In this document: in pieces, positions 1-8,646 of the stretch
Position numbering within the stretch: the stretch's first letter is position 1
Layout: the number at the start of each line of letters is the position of its first letter
Assembly: GCA_024277055.1 (NCBI GenBank)
Contig: JAJRVZ010000047.1
Coordinates: 1-42,287 of the forward strand
From: Calditrichota bacterium
GTDB lineage: Bacteria > Calditrichota > Calditrichia > JAJRVZ01
Length of the DNA stretch: 42,287 nucleotides
Direction of reading: 5' to 3'
Made by a program: the position numbers and the translations under genes
The notes under the pieces: generated by a model
The model's database searches: none
What the model saw: the letters and a program-made list of their open reading frames with translations, nothing else
What the model was told of the DNA's origin: nothing

Positions 1-1651
1 CCAGTTCCCGTATATTTCCCGGCCAAGAATATTTGCAGAGTTGCTGCATCACTTCATCTGAAATTGCGTTTATGGAGCGGTTGTGAATTTTGTTGAATTT
101 TTCAATAAAATGACGGCACAGGTATTCTATATCGCCGGCCCGCTCGCGCAACGCGGGTAAGTGAATATGTACGGTATTCAATCGATAGAACAGATCCGGT
201 CGAAATTTGCCTTCCTTGATCAGAGCATCCATTTTCCGGTTTGTGGCCGCCAGGATTCGAACATTCACGGAAATGGGATTTGGATTCCCCAGGCGCATTA
301 TTTCCCGTTCCTGCAATACCCGCAACAGTTTTACCTGAATGATGCCGGGTATATCGCCGACTTCGTCCAGAAACAGCGTCCCCCCGCTTGCCAGTTCGAT
401 TAAGCCCTTCTTTTTCACGGCCGCACCGGTGAACGCCCCCTTTTCGTAACCGAACAATTCTCCTTCGAGAAGCGTTTCCGGAATGGCGCTGCAATTTACG
501 GCAATAAAAGGCCCTTCGGCGCGGCGTGAATGCTCATGAATCGCCCGTGCTACCAGTTCTTTACCCGTACCCGTTTCCCCGGTAATCAGAACGCTGATAT
601 CGGTCGGGGCAACTCTGCGGGTCAATTCAAATATTTTTTGCATCACCCTGTCCCGGGCAATCATACCGCTGAACCTGAAACGCTCGGCGGAATACAGCCA
701 ATGGTAAAATCCGGCGACCAGTTGTTCAATATCTTTATATCTGCTTTGCAGGTACGAGCGTCTTCTTGACAAATTCAATTTGATGATACTGTTGATACTT
801 TCAACAGACTGGAAAAAGATATTGGGAAATTTGGCTGACGCGTATTGCGCTTTTACGTTTTCAGTCTGGAAAACAAGGTACAGGTTTTCTCTGTAATTTT
901 TCGCAACCTGCACAATATTCTGAATAATTCCATCATCATCATTTTGTGTGTTTATGATAAGCGCCGGCCTGGAAAGAATGTTTTCCAGTTGTGACAATTC
1001 GACAGGAATCAGACTATGTTTTACGGCAATATCATAGGCCTGTGAAAACTTGGAACTCAGCAATTGTGCCGGCTGATGTATTATTGATTTAAAATAACCG
1101 GCGAAACTTAAAACGGTATTTTTATCATGACCGATCAGAATCAGCTGGTGTCCGCTGATATCATCAACTATTTTGCAGGCAATATCCTTTATGGCATCGC
1201 CGGCATTTATGCCGTATTTTTTCATTTCATCACTCTGCAGAACCTGTTCCGTAAAATCGATCGCCAGGCGGTAGAGCTGGGTAAGAACCGGCCCGGAAAG
1301 TTCGAGATCGAGTGAGAGATTAAACGCTTCCTTGTACTGTGTAAGTTTTGCGGGGTCTGCCGCGACAGGATCATGAACTCCCATCATGATTTCAAAAAAG
1401 CGTTTTGCGGCTTCCTGCTGGTGTAATACTGTCGGGTTGGTTACCGAACGATTGAAAACTTCCGCACAGACTGACCGGAGAAAAGGAACCGTTTCGGTTC
1501 CGAAAATAAATATATCATATCTGCCGTTTGAGTTCAGTACAAGACATTCTTCGACACAATGTTCTTCCATTACCGGTTGGATTTTTTCCAGTATATCCGC
1601 TCCGACAGGATTTTTATTACTGTCCGCTATTTCAAAATGTGATAAATACAT
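1..1651 (-). CDS. Sigma-54 activator with degenerate glutamyl-tRNA reductase (HemA-like) N-terminal region, partial
   Basis: Open frame from ATG at 1651 to the window edge (550 residues); the C-terminus, presumably with a helix-turn-helix, is cut off. Residues about 328-550 are a sigma-54 AAA+ domain: Walker A GETGTGKE (358-365), GAFTGA loop (405-410) that contacts sigma-54, Walker B FLDE (427-430), and WPGNIREL (543-550). Residues 1-327 follow glutamyl-tRNA reductase order: a catalytic-domain-like part, where the STCNRxE motif reads NSNGRYD (40-46) so the catalytic Cys is Asn42; a GLDSMVLGEPQILGQVK-like block at 91-107 (G91, V96, P100, L103, Q105, K107 kept); a Rossmann part where GAGEMG reads GHDKNT (174-179); and a dimerization-spine-like helix ending FYHWL (315-319). 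The first-domain nucleophile and the nucleotide-binding glycines are lost, so I infer a pseudoenzyme acting as a sensor or dimerization module. It follows the CcsA/HemX-type gene by 3 nt. The AAA+ call is very safe; the HemA relationship comes from motif alignment by eye. Confidence 0.9.
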   Translation of the reverse strand, partial: MYLSHFEIADSNKNPVGADILEKIQPVMEEHCVEECLVLNSNGRYDIFIFGTETVPFLRSVCAEVFNRSVTNPTVLHQQEAAKRFFEIMMGVHDPVAADPAKLTQYKEAFNLSLDLELSGPVLTQLYRLAIDFTEQVLQSDEMKKYGINAGDAIKDIACKIVDDISGHQLILIGHDKNTVLSFAGYFKSIIHQPAQLLSSKFSQAYDIAVKHSLIPVELSQLENILSRPALIINTQNDDDGIIQNIVQVAKNYRENLYLVFQTENVKAQYASAKFPNIFFQSVESINSIIKLNLSRRRSYLQSRYKDIEQLVAGFYHWLYSAERFRFSGMIARDRVMQKIFELTRRVAPTDISVLITGETGTGKELVARAIHEHSRRAEGPFIAVNCSAIPETLLEGELFGYEKGAFTGAAVKKKGLIELASGGTLFLDEVGDIPGIIQVKLLRVLQEREIMRLGNPNPISVNVRILAATNRKMDALIKEGKFRPDLFYRLNTVHIHLPALRERAGDIEYLCRHFIEKFNKIHNRSINAISDEVMQQLCKYSWPGNIREL

Positions 1652-1654
1652 GGT

Positions 1655-2470
1655 TTAATGAAATGAATGTAATTTCGAAAAATAATTGTTAATTACCAGC
1701 ATGGAAAAAATAATCCAGCTGTAGCCGATGATAGAAAAATAGGCCAAACGGTTTCCGGGCCAGTTCAGTTTCTTTTTCCCCAGAAGTGCAAGACCGAAAA
1801 TGAGCCAGGAAATCAGCACGGCGATTAATTTGGGGTCCCAGGACCAATAGGTGCCCCAGGCCGTTTTTCCTGTAATCGCTCCAAGCACAATTCCAAAACT
1901 GTTGAACACAAATCCAAGCGCCAGGCTCAGATGGATTTTTTTTTCAAGAAATGATAGAGAAGGAAGCCGCTCATAAAAATATCCCAGATGCGTGCTTTTT
2001 ATTTCATGAAAAAGAAGCACATACATTAACCCGGATAAAAATGAAAGTGAAAAGGCTGCATACGCCAGCAGATTGAAAATTACATGTACTTCAAAATACA
2101 GGTTTTTTAAAATTTCCGGTGTTGGTGCGGAAACTTCAATAAACAGCATTGCGATTGAATGCAGAATAAAAATAATGCCGGCATGAAAAACGCCCAGAGC
2201 ATAGGACCGTTCTTTAACTATCACTATCCTGTTTAAAACAGCAAAAAACCAGATAAATGTTGTAATTGCCTGAAATGGATCATTCAGCGGTAAATGGCCC
2301 TTTTCCACGCTGAGCATTACCAGAAAAACCGTATGCAAAATTAACCCGAAGACGAAACTTAATCTGGCCGGCCGTAATTCCTTTTCATTTTGAGACTTGA
2401 AATACTTAAAATAAAAATATGCTGAAATAGCATAGGAAACGGGACCGAGAACTCTTAAGAAAACTATCAT
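1655..2470 (-). CDS. CcsA/HemX-type cytochrome c assembly family membrane protein
   Basis: Protein of 271 residues with about eight hydrophobic segments and the heme-handling WWD motif, WGTYWSWDPK at 205-214. The CcsA/CcmC/HemX family binds or exports heme for cytochrome c maturation; HemX members of the family sit next to hemA and affect GluTR levels. The length fits the short CcsA/HemX type, not the fused ResB-ResC type. The ATG at 2470 has no clear Shine-Dalgarno sequence. A good promoter lies at 2519-2548, and the stop is 3 nt before the start of the HemA-like sigma-54 regulator, so the two genes are probably co-transcribed. This resembles the common hemX-hemA gene pair. Whether it serves cytochrome c assembly or a HemX-like role cannot be decided from sequence alone. 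Confidence 0.85.
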   Translation of the reverse strand: MIVFLRVLGPVSYAISAYFYFKYFKSQNEKELRPARLSFVFGLILHTVFLVMLSVEKGHLPLNDPFQAITTFIWFFAVLNRIVIVKERSYALGVFHAGIIFILHSIAMLFIEVSAPTPEILKNLYFEVHVIFNLLAYAAFSLSFLSGLMYVLLFHEIKSTHLGYFYERLPSLSFLEKKIHLSLALGFVFNSFGIVLGAITGKTAWGTYWSWDPKLIAVLISWLIFGLALLGKKKLNWPGNRLAYFSIIGYSWIIFSMLVINNYFSKLHSFH

Positions 2471-2518
2471 TTTAAATGTTTCAGTTTGGAATCATACATT
2501 TTGTTTCAAAATTAAACA

Positions 2519-2548
2519 AGTATAATACAAAAAAGCCATGTAATGCAA
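2519..2548 (-). promoter_or_regulatory. Sigma-70-type promoter for the ccsA/hemX-like operon
   Basis: Reading the minus strand, TTGCAT (2548-2543) and TATACT (2524-2519) are separated by 18 nt. Transcription would start near 2512, giving a leader of about 40 nt before the ATG at 2470. It lies just past the terminator at 2562-2592, which fits a new transcription unit beginning here. Confidence 0.55.
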
Positions 2549-2835
2549 GATAAAAAACTATCTACAAAAACCCCCGGTATGTAAACCGGGGGCTGATCAG
2601 CAAACAACAGGTATTGTTGTTTAGGGAGGAACTGTTGTGGGATAACATTAATAGGGATTTAATACTACAAAATGAATGCCAAAAATATATGTGCTTATGC
2701 GTATTGTACAAACTGTTAATTTTTAAGGGATTATCAATCAATACCACTTTTGAGGTTTCGCAGATTACCGGGTTCTTGATTTCAATCTGAAACACCGGGT
2801 TTATATTTGAAACAAGAATACGGAGAATGATTTGT
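2549..2835. other. Noncoding stretch between gatB and the ccsA-like operon (possible small RNA)
   Basis: Together with the promoter and leader at 2471-2548 this is the only gap over 300 bases. A 77-codon open frame on the minus strand (2562-2795) runs into the terminator and has no coding character. Besides the terminator there is a second inverted repeat, AAACAACA (2602-2609) with TGTTGTTT (2615-2622), ten bases upstream of it on the minus strand. A TGGCAT-N5-TTGTA match on the minus strand (2681-2666) resembles a sigma-54 promoter but has T in place of the usual C of the -12 GC. A short RNA of roughly 90 nt, or simply the 3' untranslated region of the gatB transcript, are both possible. Confidence 0.4.
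2562..2592 (-). terminator. Rho-independent terminator, minus strand
   Basis: CCCCCGGT (2571-2578) pairs with ACCGGGGG (2585-2592) around a 6-nt loop; on the minus strand the stem is followed by TTTTTGTAG. There is no T-run on the plus side. It would end transcripts from gatB, whose stop is at 2836, or a separate short RNA made from the 240 bases in between. Confidence 0.75.
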
Positions 2836-4290
2836 TCAGGGGGATAATAATCTCAGCAAAATGGAATTAACAATTTTAGGATTGGCCTTTCCTGCGGATT
2901 TACGCATTACCTGTCCCACGAAAAAACCTATTAACCCGGTTTTTCCGTTTTTGTATGCGTTCACTTCATCGGGATACTCAGCCAGTACTTCTTTTACCAT
3001 GGATTCTATGGCGGAGTCGTCCGAAACCTGAATAAGCCCCATTTCCTTCACGATTACATCTGCCGACTTATCGGAAGTCAGCAAAACATCAAACACCTTT
3101 TTTGCGGCACTGCTGCTTATTTTTCCTTCACGGATCAGTTTCAACAATTCCGCAAATCGTATTTCGGAAATGGGAAATTCTTTAATTTCAATTTTCTTAT
3201 CGTTCAATACCCGCAGTACATCACCGAGAACCCAGTTGCTCACCAGTTTTGCGTCATTGATAATTTTTACGGTTTGTTCATAATAATCCGCCAGTTCTCT
3301 TGAGGAAGTGAGAATTTCCGCATCATATTCCGGTAAACCGTATTGATCCATAAACCGTTGACGACGGACTGCCGGCAATTCCGGTAGCATCTTTTTCAAT
3401 TGCCGTACATAATCCTCTGCAATCTCCAGACGAACGAGATCGGGATCGGGAAAATAGCGATAATCGTGAGCCTCTTCTTTCACCCGCATAATCTGTGCAG
3501 TACCGGATGACGGATCCCACAAAAGTGTGGCCTGTTCAACCGTCCGACCGGATTCCAGCAGTGAAACCTGACGCTGGATTTCGTAGGTCAGTGCATTTTC
3601 TACATTGCGCAGAGAATTCATATTTTTAAGCTCTGTTTTCGTCCCCAGTTCCGTTTCGCCCTTTCTTCGCACCGAAACATTTGCATCGCAGCGCAGGCTG
3701 CCCTGTTCCATGTTTCCATCACATATCCGGAGGTAACGAACCAGTTGGCGGATTAAAGACAAATAGGCGTGGGCCTGTTGCGGCGTTCGCAAATCCGGCT
3801 CCGTGACGATTTCAATTAACGGCGTACCGCAACGATTTAAGTCCACCAGCGAACTTCCCGCGTCTACAAAATCTTCATCGTGCACACTCTTTCCGGCATC
3901 TTCTTCAAGGTGGATGCGATTAATGCGGATAGTGTGCTTTTCACCATCTGTTTCAACCTCAACCCGGCCGTTTTTACAGATGGGATGTTCAAATTGAGAT
4001 ATTTGGTAGCCTTTGGGCAAATCCGGATAGAAATAATTTTTCCTGGCAAAAACATTATGTTCGGATATGGTGCAATTGGTGGCAAGACCCATTTTTATTG
4101 CGAATTCCACCGCCTTTTCATTTAAAACCGGGAGAACGCCGGGCATTCCCAGGCAAACGGGACAGGTCTGTGAATTCGGTTCCGCGCCGAATCGTGCGCT
4201 GCAGCCGCAAAATATCTTGGTAATGGTGCTGAGCTGGGCATGAACTTCGAGCCCGATCACCGCTTCATATTTATCTTCTGAAATAGTCAT
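2836..4290 (-). CDS. gatB: Aspartyl/glutamyl-tRNA(Asn/Gln) amidotransferase subunit B
   Basis: A 484-residue protein of the usual GatB length. It activates misacylated Glu-tRNA(Gln) or Asp-tRNA(Asn) with ATP, and ammonia delivered from GatA converts it to the correct aminoacyl-tRNA. Seen: GLEVHAQL at 13-20, zinc-type cysteines C28/C30 and C43/C46 (FCGC and [13 protein letters not shown]), a GatB catalytic core with conserved blocks such as HLEEDAGKS and [15 protein letters not shown], and the C-terminal helical/YqeY-like tRNA-binding tail ending near [10 protein letters not shown]. The ATG at 4290 lies 3 nt after the gatA stop, so the two are translationally close. It is the last gene of the long minus-strand run; the first terminator downstream is at 2562-2592. 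Confidence 0.97.
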   Translation of the reverse strand: MTISEDKYEAVIGLEVHAQLSTITKIFCGCSARFGAEPNSQTCPVCLGMPGVLPVLNEKAVEFAIKMGLATNCTISEHNVFARKNYFYPDLPKGYQISQFEHPICKNGRVEVETDGEKHTIRINRIHLEEDAGKSVHDEDFVDAGSSLVDLNRCGTPLIEIVTEPDLRTPQQAHAYLSLIRQLVRYLRICDGNMEQGSLRCDANVSVRRKGETELGTKTELKNMNSLRNVENALTYEIQRQVSLLESGRTVEQATLLWDPSSGTAQIMRVKEEAHDYRYFPDPDLVRLEIAEDYVRQLKKMLPELPAVRRQRFMDQYGLPEYDAEILTSSRELADYYEQTVKIINDAKLVSNWVLGDVLRVLNDKKIEIKEFPISEIRFAELLKLIREGKISSSAAKKVFDVLLTSDKSADVIVKEMGLIQVSDDSAIESMVKEVLAEYPDEVNAYKNGKTGLIGFFVGQVMRKSAGKANPKIVNSILLRLLSP

Positions 4291-4293
4291 TGA

Positions 4294-5715
4294 TCACTTA
4301 AAATTTTTCTCTACAAAATCCGCTACCCGAAACAATTTTCCTTCCTCAAACGCATTCGCCATGAATTGCACACCGATGGGCAGACCGGAGGCATCCATAC
4401 CAACAGGAACATTTATTCCGCAGATGCCGGCGAGGTTGGCGGAAACCGTAAATATATCGGAAAGGTACATTTCGAGGGGATCACTGATTTTTTCCCCCAT
4501 GGCAAATGCCGTAGCCGGTGTAGTCGGGGTTAGAATCGTATCAACTTTTCCGAAAGCTTCATCGAATTCTTTTTTGATCAAATGCCTTACCTGCAGGGCT
4601 TTTTTATAATAGGCATCGTAATATCCCGAGGAGAGCACATAGGTTCCGAGCATGATACGGCGACGGACTTCTTCTCCGAAACCGTTTTGCCGGGTACTCC
4701 GGTACATTCCGGCCAGCGTTTCCTGCCGATCATCCCGGTAACCGTACCGTACGCCGTCAAATCGGGCCAGGTTGGAACTGGCCTCGGCCGTTGCGATGAT
4801 ATAGTAAGCGGCGATGCCGAATTCAAGTGTTTTTTCCAGTGAAATTTCAACGATTTCCGCCCCGCTTGCTTGCAGGTAATCGGTAAGTTTTTGCAGTCGG
4901 TCGCCGATCTCTGGCTGGATACCTTTTTCGAGCACCGCCCTGTTTACACCGATGCGTATTCCCCTGATATCACGATTGATGAACGAATGAAAATCCGGAA
5001 CAGGTTCACGACTCGATGTGGAATCCCTTTCATCATGGCCGGAAATTACCCCCAGGATTAACGCTGCATCATCCACGGTTCCGGTCAGTGGGCCGATCTG
5101 GTCCAGTGAAGAGGCAAAAGCGACCAGTCCGAAACGTGAAACCCGGCCGTACGTCGGCTTCAAACCGACGACACCGCTGAATGCAGCCGGTTGTCGAATC
5201 GAACCGCCCGTATCACTTCCCAGTGCGGCCTGTGCCATACCCGCCGCCACTGCAACAGCCGAACCGCCGCTCGACCCGCCCGGTACCCTGGATTCATCAA
5301 CAGAGTTTTTAACATTGCCGAAATATGAGTTTTCATTGGAAGAACCCATGGCAAATTCGTCCATATTGGTTTTACCGATAAAAACCGCTCCGGCATCCGT
5401 CAACTTTCTAATAACAGTGGCATCAAACGGTGAATTAAAGTTTTCGAGGATTCTTGAAGCGCACGATGTTCTGACACCGGCAATATTGATATTGTCCTTA
5501 ATGGCGAATATGGTGCCGGCGAGCGGCCCCGGGTCGGCTCCTCTGGAAATCTCTTCGTCAATCCAGCCTGCTCGTTGCATCGCCCGTTCATTCAGTAAAG
5601 TAATGAAAGCGTTGAGATGTGAATATTCATCACATTTTTTCTGAAAGGATTGAAGGGATTCCGCGGCCGAAAGCTTACCCCTTTTAATTTCCCGAACGTA
5701 TTCACGAAGAGTCAT
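4294..5715 (-). CDS. gatA: Aspartyl/glutamyl-tRNA(Asn/Gln) amidotransferase subunit A
   Basis: A 473-residue amidase-signature protein that releases ammonia from glutamine for GatB. The Ser-cisSer-Lys catalytic set is visible: Lys73 in [10 protein letters not shown], the GGSSGGSA loop at 147-153, and Ser172 in [13 protein letters not shown]. The [18 protein letters not shown] block and the end of the protein are typical of GatA and not of a generic amidase. Its ATG (5715) overlaps the tatA stop by four bases (ATGA), implying translational coupling. gatC, the small third subunit often encoded upstream, is not in this run and must lie elsewhere if GatCAB is complete. Confidence 0.97.
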   Translation of the reverse strand: MTLREYVREIKRGKLSAAESLQSFQKKCDEYSHLNAFITLLNERAMQRAGWIDEEISRGADPGPLAGTIFAIKDNINIAGVRTSCASRILENFNSPFDATVIRKLTDAGAVFIGKTNMDEFAMGSSNENSYFGNVKNSVDESRVPGGSSGGSAVAVAAGMAQAALGSDTGGSIRQPAAFSGVVGLKPTYGRVSRFGLVAFASSLDQIGPLTGTVDDAALILGVISGHDERDSTSSREPVPDFHSFINRDIRGIRIGVNRAVLEKGIQPEIGDRLQKLTDYLQASGAEIVEISLEKTLEFGIAAYYIIATAEASSNLARFDGVRYGYRDDRQETLAGMYRSTRQNGFGEEVRRRIMLGTYVLSSGYYDAYYKKALQVRHLIKKEFDEAFGKVDTILTPTTPATAFAMGEKISDPLEMYLSDIFTVSANLAGICGINVPVGMDASGLPIGVQFMANAFEEGKLFRVADFVEKNFK

Positions 5716-5954
5716 TCAGGCTTTTTTTCCTTCATTTCTTCACCGGATTCGGCCGATTCGTTGTTTTGCACTTTCGGTTTTGATTGATCTGTGGTATTCA
5801 CGTTGAATTCATCCTGTATTTCACTGGTTGCCTTTTTGAATTCACGAATACCTTTTCCCAATCCCTGGGCCAGTTCAGGCAGTTTTTTGGCACCAAAGAT
5901 CAGCAGGATAATGAACATAATGATGATCAATTCGGTTGGGCCGATACCAAACAT
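5712..5954 (-). CDS. tatA: Sec-independent (Tat) protein translocase subunit TatA
   Basis: An 80-residue protein with the TatA/E plan: a short N-terminal membrane helix (about 7-21), the [20 protein letters not shown] hinge and amphipathic helix, and an acidic/lysine-rich soluble tail. TatA multimers form the pore through which folded twin-arginine substrates cross the inner membrane. The ATG at 5954 has an AGGTGG ribosome-binding site. The gene overlaps gatA by four bases and follows the DUF4321 gene by 18 nt. tatC is not in the window. TatA versus TatB cannot be fully settled by sequence, but the short length and tail fit TatA/E. Confidence 0.93.
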   Translation of the reverse strand: MFGIGPTELIIIMFIILLIFGAKKLPELAQGLGKGIREFKKATSEIQDEFNVNTTDQSKPKVQNNESAESGEEMKEKKPE

Positions 5955-5972
5955 AGTATACCACCTTTCAAT

Positions 5973-6236
5973 TTAATCTATCCACCGTAGAGCATATGCG
6001 GCAATCAGAATGCCGATTATGCCTGTAATATTCAGTTTTATCGAAAATCCCAACGTAAGCGTCAGGATGATAATATTCAATGTACCCGGTCCGATACTGG
6101 CGGTAGCGGATTTCAAAAAGAAATCCTTGACCACGCCCGCCGGAACCAGGAAAGCAATAACTTCACCAAGGGCGCTTCCTATCATGGCCCCGACAAATAT
6201 TATAAATATAATGAATCCGAGACTTTTTCTGCGCAT
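5973..6236 (-). CDS. DUF4321 family small membrane protein
   Basis: An 87-residue protein with two hydrophobic segments (about 7-32 and 52-83) and the family-typical stretch GPGTLNIIILTLTLGFSIKL before the C-terminal helix. This matches DUF4321, a family of short inner-membrane proteins of unknown function in Firmicutes, Deltaproteobacteria-like groups and FCB bacteria. The ATG at 6236 comes 2 nt after the purQ stop, so it is co-translated with purQ. Its position just upstream of tatA might suggest an envelope role, but no function can be assigned. Confidence 0.8.
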   Translation of the reverse strand: MRRKSLGFIIFIIFVGAMIGSALGEVIAFLVPAGVVKDFFLKSATASIGPGTLNIIILTLTLGFSIKLNITGIIGILIAAYALRWID

Positions 6237-6238
6237 AT

Positions 6239-6934
6239 TTAATTTCCTGATATACCGTTAACGAGCGATTTCAGGATTTTCAATCCATCGTCATGTTTCA
6301 GCAATGATTCCACGCGACGTTCCGGGTGGGGCATCATGCCGAGAACATTTCCCGACTTATTAATAACCCCGGCAATATTGGCAACAGACCCATTCGGATT
6401 AAACCGCCGGTCTGTTTCACCTTTTTCATTGCTGTACCGGAACAGAATCTGTGCATTTTCTTCCAGTTCCCGCAGGGTATCTTCATCACAATAATAATTG
6501 CCGTCGCCATGGGCAATCGGTATACTGAGCACTTCCCTTTCACGGCAAAGACCGGTGAAAACAGACCGATTGTTTTCAACCCGTAAATATACATCTCTGC
6601 ATACAAATTTGCGATGCACGTTTTTATGCAAGGCACCGGGCAACAGATGAGACTCCGTCAGAATCTGAAAACCGTTACAGATGCCGACGACATATCCGCC
6701 TTTTTCAGCATGTTTCACCACCTCTTTCATGACGGGTGAGAAACGGGCGATTGCTCCGCTGCGCAGGTAATCCCCGTACGAAAATCCGCCCGGAAGCACA
6801 ACAAGGTCATAACTGCTGAGATTGCTTTCTTTATGCCAGATAAAATCGGTTTGTGCACCCAAGACCTTTTTGAAAGCATAATAAATATCATGATCACAAT
6901 TGGACCCGGGAAATATTATCACTGCTGTTTTCAT
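6239..6934 (-). CDS. purQ: Phosphoribosylformylglycinamidine synthase subunit PurQ (glutamine amidotransferase)
   Basis: A class I glutamine amidotransferase of 231 residues that supplies ammonia to PurL for converting FGAR to FGAM in purine synthesis. Seen: start [33 protein letters not shown] oxyanion region, nucleophile Cys86 in [13 protein letters not shown], and the His/Glu pair in [10 protein letters not shown] near the C-terminus. I chose the ATG at 6934, with GAGGA just upstream, over a TTG at 6946 that would add four residues and overlap purS. It follows purS by 1 nt. purL is not in the window. Confidence 0.96.
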   Translation of the reverse strand: MKTAVIIFPGSNCDHDIYYAFKKVLGAQTDFIWHKESNLSSYDLVVLPGGFSYGDYLRSGAIARFSPVMKEVVKHAEKGGYVVGICNGFQILTESHLLPGALHKNVHRKFVCRDVYLRVENNRSVFTGLCREREVLSIPIAHGDGNYYCDEDTLRELEENAQILFRYSNEKGETDRRFNPNGSVANIAGVINKSGNVLGMMPHPERRVESLLKHDDGLKILKSLVNGISGN

Positions 6935-6935
6935 A

Positions 6936-7178
6936 TTAATCCTCAATCGTGTAATCGTACACTTCCATGATCGGATTGGCCAGCAGTTTATCGCAAATCT
7001 TTCGGGTTTCCTCTTCCGCCTGTTCCCGATTATTATGATTGAACACCATTTCTACAAAACGTCCGATCCGCACTTCCTCTACGTCACCGAATTGCATGTC
7101 ACTCAATGCATGGTGAACCGCCTTGCCCTGCGGATCCAGGATATTTTTCTTCAGACGAATAATGATATTAGCTTTCAA
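6936..7178 (-). CDS. purS: Phosphoribosylformylglycinamidine synthase subunit PurS
   Basis: A small (80-residue) subunit that bridges PurQ and PurL in the FGAM synthase complex. The sequence [20 protein letters not shown] matches the start of PurS proteins (typically [21 protein letters not shown]). The best start is therefore a TTG at 7178, preceded by AGGAAAAGAAAA; it lies inside the end of pssA (11-nt overlap). An ATG at 7202 would add an uncharacteristic eight residues. The C-terminal [11 protein letters not shown] also fits the family. Confidence 0.92.
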   Translation of the reverse strand: MKANIIIRLKKNILDPQGKAVHHALSDMQFGDVEEVRIGRFVEMVFNHNNREQAEEETRKICDKLLANPIMEVYDYTIED

Positions 7179-7905
7179 TTTTCTTTTCCTGTAAAGTGTC
7201 ATTTGTCTTGAACAGTTTGATAATCCACCCGAACAGCCCGGAAAGAACATAAATCGACATGAGAGGAAACAATATCTGTCTCGGGTAAATAACCAGCATA
7301 ATTGCTCCGACCAGCAGACAGAAAATCTTCAGTTTATCCAGCATTGATCCTTTCAGGGAAAGGTTCGGCATGGTTTCGTATCGCAATGTGCTGACCATTA
7401 AAACGGAAACAACAAAAATAAGTGCCAGCATTATTCGCGGCTCTGCATGGGGTGTACCGAAATAGTGAATCTGAAAAATCACAAAACTGGCAAGGGTAAG
7501 CGCCGCGGCCGGTATGGGCAATCCGCTGAAATAGCTTTTGTCAAATCCTTTCAGTTGTGCATTAAAACGCGCCAGGCGAATACTGCCGAACAGCAGCGGG
7601 AGAAAACTGACCATCACCCCGATCATTCCCATCGATTTAAAATACAATTCATACATCAGTGCGGAAGGTGCAAATCCGAACGAGACCACGTCTGCAAGCG
7701 AATCGTACTCCACCCCAAACTGGCTTGCGGATTTGGTGAATCTGGCCACTTTTCCGTCCATTGTATCGAGAAAAGCGGAAGCGAATATCAGCCACGCAGC
7801 TAAAGTATAGTTCGATTCGAATGCGTAAATAATGGAGAGAAATCCACAAAACATATTCCCGATGGTGAAGAAACTTGGAACAATGCTGCGGGAAACTTTT
7901 ACCAT
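7168..7905 (-). CDS. pssA: CDP-diacylglycerol--serine O-phosphatidyltransferase
   Basis: An integral membrane enzyme of 245 residues that makes phosphatidylserine from CDP-diacylglycerol and serine. It carries the CDP-alcohol phosphatidyltransferase motif DG-x2-AR-x8-G-x3-D-x3-D, seen as DGKVARFTKSASQFGVEYDSLAD at about 50-72, followed by SFGFAPS, which is typical of PssA. Several hydrophobic helices fill the rest. The ATG at 7905 is 1 nt after the psd stop, so synthase and decarboxylase are coupled: together they make phosphatidylethanolamine. The last bases overlap the purS start. Confidence 0.95.
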   Translation of the reverse strand: MVKVSRSIVPSFFTIGNMFCGFLSIIYAFESNYTLAAWLIFASAFLDTMDGKVARFTKSASQFGVEYDSLADVVSFGFAPSALMYELYFKSMGMIGVMVSFLPLLFGSIRLARFNAQLKGFDKSYFSGLPIPAAALTLASFVIFQIHYFGTPHAEPRIMLALIFVVSVLMVSTLRYETMPNLSLKGSMLDKLKIFCLLVGAIMLVIYPRQILFPLMSIYVLSGLFGWIIKLFKTNDTLQEKKIES

Positions 7906-7906
7906 A

Positions 7907-8551
7907 TTATTTGAACTCCCCGATAATGGTTTCTCCCCCGATCACCTTATCTTCCAACCCCACCTTCAGTTCCACATTTTCCGGAAAGAACATGTCCACC
8001 CTTGAACCATAACGAATAAGCCCGAATCGTTCTCCGGCCTCAACACTGTCCCCTTCCGCGGCGTGACACACGATTCGCCTCGCAATAATGCCTGCGATCT
8101 GCTTGAACAGCAGTTTCCCTTTCTCGTTGCGAACACCGATAACCGTCTGTTCGTTTTTTTCCGAAGCTTTTTCGGCAAATGCCACCAGAAATTCTCCGGG
8201 AATGTATTTAAAAAATTCCACTTTGCCGCTAACCGGCATGCGATTGACATGAACATTGAATACCGAAAGAAATATGCTCAGCCGCTTCACTTTTGATTTG
8301 AAATAATACGGCTCTTCCACCTCTTCAATGGCGATCACCGTACCGTCCGCAGGAGAAAGAATCAGATTCTCACCGACGGGAATATTGCGTTCAGGATCAC
8401 GAAAAAAGTAAAAATTGAACAGAAAAACAATTCCTATCAACACTGTAATAATTTTTAACCACAGTTGCGGATAATAAAACGTAATTACCAGGGAAATTAA
8501 AAACAGAATCGTCGTTATCCCGATAACCTTGTACCCGTCTGCTGCTATCAT
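7907..8551 (-). CDS. psd: Phosphatidylserine decarboxylase proenzyme (short, PSD-A type)
   Basis: A 214-residue proenzyme that cleaves itself to form a pyruvoyl group and converts phosphatidylserine to phosphatidylethanolamine. The cleavage site is the Gly-Ser pair in RYGSRVDMFFP (Gly182-Ser183). LSPADGTV, LSVFNVHVNRMPVSG and an N-terminal hydrophobic anchor (about 8-50) are also present. The length and single GS motif fit the short PSD-A group. The ATG at 8551 has AGGAG seven bases upstream. It is followed by pssA after 1 nt. Confidence 0.95.
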   Translation of the reverse strand: MIAADGYKVIGITTILFLISLVITFYYPQLWLKIITVLIGIVFLFNFYFFRDPERNIPVGENLILSPADGTVIAIEEVEEPYYFKSKVKRLSIFLSVFNVHVNRMPVSGKVEFFKYIPGEFLVAFAEKASEKNEQTVIGVRNEKGKLLFKQIAGIIARRIVCHAAEGDSVEAGERFGLIRYGSRVDMFFPENVELKVGLEDKVIGGETIIGEFK

Positions 8552-8646
8552 AATACTCCTGTTAAATGAAAATGTAGTTAATATATTCCGCTTTGCCGCA
8601 GGATAACACCCCTTCGTTCCGGACGATTTAATTTACTGAATTTTTA

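Noticed and set aside
102-494. 130-codon minus-strand open frame
   Set aside because: Out-of-frame shadow of the sigma-54 AAA+ domain.
2562-2795. Possible 77-residue minus-strand protein
   Set aside because: Runs into the terminator stem, is rich in Ser, Asn and Leu without a pattern, and has no Shine-Dalgarno sequence.
5018-5644. 208-codon open frame on the plus strand
   Set aside because: Antisense to gatA, whose identity is certain; proline/serine-rich shadow.
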